Shown piece by piece: positions 37,408 to 43,456 of a stretch of 64,000 nt of DNA. The notes beneath the pieces are model-generated. The model was not told the DNA's origin, did no database searches, and was given only the letters and a program-made list of their open reading frames with translations. Location of the stretch: the NCBI GenBank assembly GCA_900543815.1, contig UQST01000004.1, positions 62,001 to 126,000 on the forward strand, read 5' to 3'. This DNA comes from an uncultured Prevotellaceae bacterium (GTDB lineage: Bacteria; Bacteroidota; Bacteroidia; Bacteroidales; Bacteroidaceae). A program made the position numbers and the translations under genes. How positions within the stretch are numbered: the stretch's first letter is position 1; every line of letters begins with the position of its first letter.

Positions 37408-37438
37408 TTGTGTCTGTGCGCTGGAATGTGTACTTTTG
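37408..37438 (+). promoter_or_regulatory. Promoter of KdkA-like kinase gene
   Basis: TTG at 37408-37410, 20-bp spacer, TACTTTTG at 37431-37438; the ATG is 16 bases later at 37455. The earlier ATG at 37398 would precede the promoter. Confidence 0.85.
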
Positions 37439-37454
37439 CACAAAATACTATCCA

Positions 37455-38291
37455 ATGAAGCGGTCTCACACCACCATTCCACAGGCCAATGTCCTGTCGC
37501 GCATCCTGCACCCCACTTCCATGAAGCTCTATCCGGGCTACGAGGGACTGGCTGACTTCATGCGCTCGCTTCCTGCTGCCTTTGAGCGCGGAGAAGGCCA
37601 ACTCATCCACGACGGGCGCAACCAGCTGCGCATCCTCTGCCATGAGGGAGTGGAGTATGTGGTGAAGTCCTACCAGGTACCCATTCTGCTCAACCGGCTG
37701 GTGTATGGTTTCCTGCGGCCGTCAAAGGCTGAGCGCTCCCTGCTCAATGCCCAGCGGCTCATCGACATGGGCGTGGGCTCGCCCCTGCCGGTGGGATTCA
37801 TCAACATCCGCAACGGCCTCCTCTTCACCCACAGCTATATGGTGACGGTGCGCTCGCGCTGCCCCTACCGCTACGACATGCTCCTCAAGCAGCAGTTCGA
37901 CTGTGCCGAGCAGCTCTGCCGCGAGGTAGGACGCTGCACTGCAGTGATGCACGAGCACGGGATGTACAATATGGACTACAATCCCAGCAACATTCTGTTC
38001 GACGTCACACCGCGTCCCCGTCTTGAGGGCACCCGCTATGTGAGTGACAGCCTGAAGGATGTGAAGGTGAACCTGGAGCTGGTGGATCTCAACCGCATCC
38101 GCATGGGGCATGTGGATATGCACAAAGGCTGCTTCAATCTGCGCTACCTGCCTGCCAATGCCGGCATGCACCGCTGCATGGCCGAGGAGTATGCCCGTGT
38201 ACGGGGATTCGATCCCGAGGAGTGTTACAGGCTCATCCGCGACACCCGCTTGCAGCATCCCGAGGCCGTGGATTGGGAGAAGCAGCCATAG
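37455..38291 (+). CDS. LPS core/lipid kinase, KdkA/WaaP-like
   Basis: 278 residues with a small-kinase fold: VVKSYQVP (ATP Lys), AERSLLNAQRLIDMGVGSPLPVGF, the catalytic loop HGMYNMDYNPSNILF (Asp and Asn) and LVDLNRIRMG in place of DFG. Typical of Bacteroidetes LPS kinases that phosphorylate Kdo or heptose. Fits the neighbouring envelope-modification genes. A four-palindrome element begins one base after its stop codon. Confidence 0.88.
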   Translation: MKRSHTTIPQANVLSRILHPTSMKLYPGYEGLADFMRSLPAAFERGEGQLIHDGRNQLRILCHEGVEYVVKSYQVPILLNRLVYGFLRPSKAERSLLNAQRLIDMGVGSPLPVGFINIRNGLLFTHSYMVTVRSRCPYRYDMLLKQQFDCAEQLCREVGRCTAVMHEHGMYNMDYNPSNILFDVTPRPRLEGTRYVSDSLKDVKVNLELVDLNRIRMGHVDMHKGCFNLRYLPANAGMHRCMAEEYARVRGFDPEECYRLIRDTRLQHPEAVDWEKQP

Positions 38292-38292
38292 G

Positions 38293-38370
38293 GCAGTGCC
38301 GTGCATCGGCCATCGCAGCGCGCTGCATCCCGCATCGCAGCGCATTGCACAGGCCATCGCAGCGCGCTGT
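38293..38370 (-). repeat. Four-palindrome 22-bp-pitch element, copy 5
   Basis: Units at 38293, 38315, 38337 and 38359 (GCAGTGCCGTGC, GCAGCGCGCTGC, GCAGCGCATTGC, GCAGCGCGCTGT). The first unit starts one base after the kinase stop codon, so the element would be the 3' end of that mRNA. Confidence 0.9.
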
Positions 38371-38526
38371 GTAATCTGTGCGGATAGTGTGCATGCATTC
38401 TTTCCTGCGACTGCGTGAATATGCGGAGAGCGGTGGAAGGCGTTCTCCGGCTCCATTCTTTCTCCTCGGACGGCTCTCTGGCCAATATCCTGACCTGCCC
38501 TTCCGATGAACATTCTCCTCTATGCG

Positions 38527-38704
38527 TAACCTCACCCGGCCTTTAGTAGAATCTTATCCAGTCTATAGCGAAGCCTTACCCGGCCTTTAGTAGAATCTCA
38601 CCCAGCCTATAGCGAAACCTTATCCAGTTTATAGCGAAATCTTATCCGGCCTATAACGTAACCTTGCCTGGTCTATAGCGAATCTTCAGCCGACCTTTTG
38701 TGTG
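38527..38704 (+). repeat. Eight-unit 22-bp tandem array (CCGGCCTATAGCG type)
   Basis: A TAG (or its variants TAA, TTG) recurs at 38544, 38566, 38588, 38610, 38632, 38654, 38676 and 38698, exactly every 22 bp over eight units. Unit core is CTTAYCCGGCCTATAGCG with 5-8 substitutions between units but no insertions or deletions. Confidence 0.93.
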
Positions 38705-38821
38705 GCAGTCGCATGGCGGCGCCCCTTGGTCATTCTCTGCGCTTCTGGTCCTTGTCTGCATTTCTCCCTTTTTTCCAAGAAGCCGTGTCCCTGCTCCTGT
38801 GCGGTGGCTTCCATTTCATCA

Positions 38822-38887
38822 GGCAGCACGGGAAATCTCATTTGGCGGCACAAAGAGTCTCATCTGGCAGCACCAAAAAAGGGACCG
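38822..38887 (+). repeat. Three-unit 22-bp tandem repeat (GGCAGCAC type)
   Basis: GGCRGCAC at 38822, 38844 and 38866, with CTCATYT closing the first two units. Sequence is unrelated to the other arrays but the pitch is again 22 bp. Confidence 0.85.
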
Positions 38888-38905
38888 CACACGATGGTGC
38901 AGTCC
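38874..38905 (-). terminator. Terminator of the DUF3244-like gene
   Basis: Minus strand GGGACTGCACC...TGCGGTCCC hairpin followed by six T. Lies 87 bases past the stop at 38992. Confidence 0.88.
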
Positions 38906-38991
38906 CCATATAAGGTGGTTTTGTAGCCGCGTTTTTCCCCGCATGGCCTGCCGTGCGAGCCATGTGTCGGTGACATAGGGGCGCGTAGGGC

Positions 38992-39417
38992 TTATTCCCA
39001 GTCGCTGTTCCAGTTGTCGGCTGGCTCTGCCAGAATCTGGCCTGTGTGGATGTAGCCGGCAGTGGTCTTCACACTGATGGTCAGTGTGCTGGTCACTTCG
39101 CCGATGTAGCAGGCGTAGTCCTTCCATGTGCCGAACGGGCGCCATATCTGGAGCTGGCCCTGCTCGTTGCGCAGTGTGAGCGATGCCAGGCCCTCGCTCT
39201 CGGCGAAGCTGATGTAGAGCCATCCGTCCTCGTAGGTGCAGTCAACGCTTCTCAGGTCGAGCAGCCAGGGGCGGTTGCTCTTCATGGCACTGGGGTTCAG
39301 TCTGATGTCCTGCTTCTGGGGAGCTGGAACGTCATCGGTTGCACCGGCGGCCATAACGGATACATGTCCGCACAGGAGTGTGATGCCAAGGATTGCGAAA
39401 AGGATCTTGTGTCTCAT
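38992..39417 (-). CDS. Small exported protein, DUF3244-like
   Basis: 141 residues with a signal peptide (LFAILGITLLCGHVSVMAA). The mature part is a single beta-sandwich with a pattern (CTYEDGWLYISFAESEGLASLTLRN, then TISVKTTAGYIHTGQI) resembling the DUF3244 family of Bacteroidetes periplasmic proteins. Function unknown. The start at 39417 fits the promoter at 39448-39478; the longer upstream frame to 39846 is rejected. Confidence 0.75.
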   Translation of the reverse strand: MRHKILFAILGITLLCGHVSVMAAGATDDVPAPQKQDIRLNPSAMKSNRPWLLDLRSVDCTYEDGWLYISFAESEGLASLTLRNEQGQLQIWRPFGTWKDYACYIGEVTSTLTISVKTTAGYIHTGQILAEPADNWNSDWE

Positions 39418-39447
39418 GTGATTGTGCTTGGTTACTATTGTTGCTTG

Positions 39448-39478
39448 CAAATGTACGATTTTCCGTTGTACTGTCCAA
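39448..39478 (-). promoter_or_regulatory. Promoter of DUF3244-like gene
   Basis: Minus strand TACATTTG (39455-39448), with TTG (39478-39476) 20 bp upstream. Confidence 0.75.
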
Positions 39479-39599
39479 GCGTTTGAACCAATTTGCTTCT
39501 TCCCGTGCAATTTTGTTCCTTTATAACCGTAAAATGCAGTGCGGCAGCATGGTATGCTTGTCCCATGCTGCCGCAGTGTGTACCCTCGGGTGCGCGTGC

Positions 39600-41318
39600 C
39601 TACTCCTTTTCCTCTTCCTCGCGCTTCTGCACCGAGATGGGGTCTTTGTCCGTATCGTGCCAGAGCTTGCTGATGAAGAGCTCCTTGTTGGGTGCGTCGG
39701 TGCGGTTGATGCGCTCCACCAGTCGCATTCGCTTGGTGTAGTAATACTTGAGCTTGATTCCTGTGCACAGGCACACAGCGCGCGGTGCCAGTCCTGCATA
39801 GACGAGTGTGGCAAAGAGGACGTCCTCCTGCTTCAGCTCGGGGCACTGGGTGCGCAGTTTCGTCACGATGCCGTTCATCGAGTTGTTCACCAGGGTCTCT
39901 ATCTCTTCCATGTGCTTGCGGCTACAGATGCGCTCCATCTCCTTGTCAACCTTGCTTATGATACCCGCCTTAAGCTTCTCGTTGTCGCCTTTCTCGAAGT
40001 ATTCATTGCAAAGCATGTTCACCAGGTCCCATCGTCCACGCATGCTCTTCTCGGCTTGCATCTTCAAGTCCTGGTTCTCCTTATCGTCCTTCTTGAGGCG
40101 TTCCGACAGCAAGAGTATCTCGTTCATCTTGCTTTCGATGAGCGAGTCTTTGACGTGCACCCTGAACCGATGCGTGATGGCTGTCATCATGATGACTATC
40201 ATGCACACGATGATAACGATGATGGTGAGCCGTTGCATGCGCTCCTTGGCGGTGCCCTCCTTCTGTGCCTGCCTGTCGTAATAGTCCCTCTGCACGGTGA
40301 CCACCGCCTGGCGGAAGTCCTCGTTGGTGGCTTCGGTCTGGTATGCCAGCAGGGTGTCGGCATAGATGACAGCGTGGTCGTATCTGCCTTCGGCCTTGCA
40401 CATCTCATATACCGCACGGGTGATATACACCTTGTCCATGGCATCCCTCACCTGTGCCCATGCGCTGCGCACTTCCTCTGTGGCGCCCTTTATGTCACCC
40501 TTCGAGTGCTTGATGATGGCGAGCCAGGTATGTTCCACGGGTCCTGGTTGGTAGTTGTCACGGCAGGACATGAGCTTCTGCATGCACTTCTCGGCCTTTT
40601 GGTAGTCGCGCTTGTCGATGAGGATGTACATGCGCTGTGCCATGCAGTCGGAGATGACGCCCGAATCGGTGGCCACTTCATCTATGCTGTCGATCAGAGC
40701 CAGTGCCTTGTCGTAGGTGGCGGAGTTCATCGTATAGGCATCCACCACATCGGTGAGGCAGAACCAGTGGTTCACTTCTCGGCCCGCCTTCTTGTAGTAC
40801 TCTGCGGCATTGCGGCTGTGTAGCAGGCAGTCGTCATACTTCTGTGTCCGGCGGAACACGTGGGCAAGCACTTCCTCGCTTCGGGCCATCCACAGGTAGT
40901 CGCTGTCCTGGGCGGCCAGTTCCGACGCCTCGGTGGCTGCGAGCACGGCCTTTCCCAGGTCGTGGTTGACGAGGTTGATGCGTGCTTTCGCCTGCAGGCT
41001 CTTCATGAGCGACTGCTTTGGCCCATGCTCACGGAAGTAGCTGACGGCGGTGTTGATGAGCGAATCGCTGCGTATCTCATAGCCGTTGAGGTAACGTGCC
41101 TGTGTGTAGAGCAGGGCATAGCGTGCCTGCTGCTCGCGGGTGGGTATGTTCTGCCGGCCGATGCTGTCGAGCATGTCGAGCGCTCTGGCAGGGTCTGTCT
41201 TCATGGTCTCTTCGGTCTGACTCAGGTGGTCTTCCATCCTCTCTGCATCGGCGCATGCCGCCAGAAGGCATATTGCCGCGAGGAGCGTCAGCCGGATGAT
41301 TGTGTAGGTTTTCTTCAT
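39600..41318 (-). CDS. TPR lipoprotein with transmembrane helix and C-terminal HTH-like domain
   Basis: 572 residues. A lipobox (CLLAAC) precedes several tetratricopeptide repeats (about 30-350), one strongly hydrophobic helix (IIVIIVCMIVIMMTAI near 380), a coiled coil, and a C-terminal cytoplasmic domain with CPELKQEDVLFATLVYAGLAPRAVCLCTGIKLKYYYTKRMRL, which looks like a LuxR-type helix-turn-helix (KYYYTKR). This periplasmic-sensor/cytoplasmic-DNA-binding layout is a known Bacteroidetes regulator class; the signal and targets are unknown. It ends the aroA-porW-porX-tsaE run, 122 bases after tsaE. Confidence 0.8.
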   Translation of the reverse strand: MKKTYTIIRLTLLAAICLLAACADAERMEDHLSQTEETMKTDPARALDMLDSIGRQNIPTREQQARYALLYTQARYLNGYEIRSDSLINTAVSYFREHGPKQSLMKSLQAKARINLVNHDLGKAVLAATEASELAAQDSDYLWMARSEEVLAHVFRRTQKYDDCLLHSRNAAEYYKKAGREVNHWFCLTDVVDAYTMNSATYDKALALIDSIDEVATDSGVISDCMAQRMYILIDKRDYQKAEKCMQKLMSCRDNYQPGPVEHTWLAIIKHSKGDIKGATEEVRSAWAQVRDAMDKVYITRAVYEMCKAEGRYDHAVIYADTLLAYQTEATNEDFRQAVVTVQRDYYDRQAQKEGTAKERMQRLTIIVIIVCMIVIMMTAITHRFRVHVKDSLIESKMNEILLLSERLKKDDKENQDLKMQAEKSMRGRWDLVNMLCNEYFEKGDNEKLKAGIISKVDKEMERICSRKHMEEIETLVNNSMNGIVTKLRTQCPELKQEDVLFATLVYAGLAPRAVCLCTGIKLKYYYTKRMRLVERINRTDAPNKELFISKLWHDTDKDPISVQKREEEEKE

Positions 41319-41440
41319 GTCGGGCTCTGTGGGGAATGTTGGTTTGTGGTGGGTGCGCTTGCATGGGTGAATGGGGAAGCGGGCCGGGTGGCCTGCCCTT
41401 GTCCTGCCGTTGCGCTGCTGCGCAGGCACAAGGGCACCCC

Positions 41441-41854
41441 TTAGTCTCCCATGATGACCTGCCTGCTGCCGTCGGGCAGTTCGCTGATATCCACCCGCAC
41501 GGCTTCTTGGGGCAAGATATCCTCGATGAGCTCGGGCCACTCCACGAAGCAAGGGTGCCCGCTATAGAAATACTCGTCGCATCCCATGTCGTAGGCTTCG
41601 CTCAGACGCTTGATGCGATAGAAGTCGAAGTGATATATGGGCTCTCCCTGGCCGTCCTCATATTCGTTGACGATGGCGAAGGTGGGTGAATTGACAGTGT
41701 CTGCCACGCCCAGCTCACGGCACAGGGCCTTGATGAACGTAGTCTTTCCCGCGCCCATCTTGCCGTAGAAGGCAAATACTGTGGCGCCATGCATGGCCTG
41801 CACAAACTGGGCGGCGGCCTGCTGGATGTTCTCTTCCTGGAATGTTATAGTCAT
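41441..41854 (-). CDS. tsaE: tRNA threonylcarbamoyladenosine biosynthesis ATPase TsaE
   Basis: 137 residues. P-loop FYGKMGAGKTTF, SPTFAIVNEY (switch I), HFDFYRIK and VEWPEL are diagnostic. TsaE works with TsaB/TsaD to install t6A at position 37 of ANN-decoding tRNAs. Starts 11 bases after the porX stop. Confidence 0.95.
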   Translation of the reverse strand: MTITFQEENIQQAAAQFVQAMHGATVFAFYGKMGAGKTTFIKALCRELGVADTVNSPTFAIVNEYEDGQGEPIYHFDFYRIKRLSEAYDMGCDEYFYSGHPCFVEWPELIEDILPQEAVRVDISELPDGSRQVIMGD

Positions 41855-41865
41855 GTGTCTTGTGT

Positions 41866-43419
41866 TTATGAACGTTTCTTCCCGTGCAGGGTGACCAGCG
41901 GGATGAGCATCTCCTCCATGCTGACTCCCCCGTGCTGGAAGGTGTCCTTGTAGTATTGAACGTAGTAATTGTAGTTGTTCGGGTAGGCGAAGAAGTCATC
42001 GCCGGCGGCAAAGATGTAGGCCGTACTGAGGTTCGGGCTCGGGAGCCCTGCCTTGTGCGGGTCGCGTATCTCCAGTACCTCCTTCGGGTTATAGCTTAGG
42101 CTCTTGCCCAGCTTGTAGCGTAGGTTGGTGTTGGTATTCTTGTCGCCCACCACCTTGATGGGGTTGTAGCAGCGTATGCTCCCGTGGTCGGTGGTCAGCA
42201 CAACGGTATAGCCGGTGGCAGCCAGCGCCTTGAAAAGCTCGCCCACCGCCGAGTGCCTGAACCAGCTGAGCGTTATGCTGCGGTAGGCAGCCTCGTTGCT
42301 GGCCAGTTCCCTCACCATGCGGCTTTCGGTGCGGGCATGTGAGAGCATGTCGATAAAGTTGAGCACCACCACATTGAGGTCGTACTTCTGCAGCGCGGGG
42401 AGCTGTTGGAGAAGTTTCTCAGCGGCCACCGAGTCGTTTACCTTATGGTAGCTGAAGGTGTTGTGGCGCCTATATCGGTCAAACTGAGTCTTGATGAGCG
42501 GCGCCTCGTTGAGGTTCTTCCCCTCCTCGGAGTCCTCATCTACCCACAACTCAGGGAACATGCGTGCTATGATGTTAGGCATGAGTCCGCTGAAGATGGC
42601 GTTTCGAGCATACTGCGTGGCGGTGGGCAGGATGCTGCAATACAGGCTCTCGTCGCAGGTGAAGAGCTCTGAAAGCTCCGACTGAAGCACTTTCCACTGG
42701 TCGTACCTGAAGTTGTCTATCACGATGAGGAACACTTTCTCGCCCTGGTTGAGGGCGGGGAAGATGCGGCTCTTGAAGATGTCGGGGCTCATGAGGGGGC
42801 GTGTGTCGGCCTGTGCCATCCACTGCATGTAGTTGCGACGCACGAACTTCGAGAATTCGCGGTTGGCTTCACTCCTCTGCATAGCCAGCATCTCCTTCAT
42901 GGCCGAGTCGGTCTCTGATAGCTGCAACTCCCAATACGTAAGCCTTTTATACACCTCCACCCACTCGTCGAAGGTCATGGAGTCATTGATCTGCATGCCC
43001 AGCTTGCCAAAGTCTTGCCGGTAGGCCGACTGGGTCTGCTCGGTGACTATCTCCTTCTGGTGGATATTCTTCTTCAGCGTAGAGAGAATCTGTATGGGGT
43101 TTACGGGCTTGATGAGGTAATCGGCAATCTTTGCCCCTATGGCCTGCTCCATTATGTTTTCCTCCTCGCTCTTGGTTACCATCACCACAGGAGTGGCGGG
43201 GCAGATCTCCTTGATGCGGGTGAGCGTCTCCAGTCCACTCAGTCCCGGCATGTTCTCATCCAGCAGAATCAGGTCGAAGGTGTGCTCTGCACAGCAGTCC
43301 AGAGCGTCGTGACCGTTGCTCACGGTGCACACTTCGTAGCCCTTCTTCTGCAGGAAGAGTATGTGTGCTCCCAGCAGTTCTATCTCGTCGTCAACCCATA
43401 GGAGTTTGTATGCAGCCAT
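41866..43419 (-). CDS. porX: Response regulator with PglZ domain, PorX
   Basis: 517 residues. N-terminal receiver domain (residues 1-125) with LLWVDDE, phosphoacceptor Asp in LILLDENMPG and Lys in YLIKPV; C-terminal PglZ alkaline-phosphatase-fold domain with FLIVIDNFRYDQW, PTATQYARNAIFSG and TTDHGS. This architecture defines PorX, the PorX/PorY two-component regulator of the type IX secretion system; PorX is reported to cleave oligonucleotides through its metal-binding PglZ domain. Start at 43419 (MAAYKLLWVDDE); upstream frame to 43533 lacks similarity. No porY is in the window. Confidence 0.94.
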   Translation of the reverse strand: MAAYKLLWVDDEIELLGAHILFLQKKGYEVCTVSNGHDALDCCAEHTFDLILLDENMPGLSGLETLTRIKEICPATPVVMVTKSEEENIMEQAIGAKIADYLIKPVNPIQILSTLKKNIHQKEIVTEQTQSAYRQDFGKLGMQINDSMTFDEWVEVYKRLTYWELQLSETDSAMKEMLAMQRSEANREFSKFVRRNYMQWMAQADTRPLMSPDIFKSRIFPALNQGEKVFLIVIDNFRYDQWKVLQSELSELFTCDESLYCSILPTATQYARNAIFSGLMPNIIARMFPELWVDEDSEEGKNLNEAPLIKTQFDRYRRHNTFSYHKVNDSVAAEKLLQQLPALQKYDLNVVVLNFIDMLSHARTESRMVRELASNEAAYRSITLSWFRHSAVGELFKALAATGYTVVLTTDHGSIRCYNPIKVVGDKNTNTNLRYKLGKSLSYNPKEVLEIRDPHKAGLPSPNLSTAYIFAAGDDFFAYPNNYNYYVQYYKDTFQHGGVSMEEMLIPLVTLHGKKRS

Positions 43420-43456
43420 ATTGTGTGTCCCTTTCTTTGTTATTGTCAACTCTTGG

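Larger units (their letters stand above)
38292..38991. other. Repeat island 3 between convergent genes
   Basis: 700 bases without a gene, holding three unrelated repeat families that all have a 22-bp pitch (38293-38370, 38527-38704, 38822-38887) and the terminator of the minus-strand gene. Confidence 0.85.

Noticed and set aside
39393..40823. 476-codon plus-strand ORF opposite the TPR regulator
   Set aside because: Antisense shadow; the minus-strand frame has signal, TPRs, membrane helix and HTH in order.
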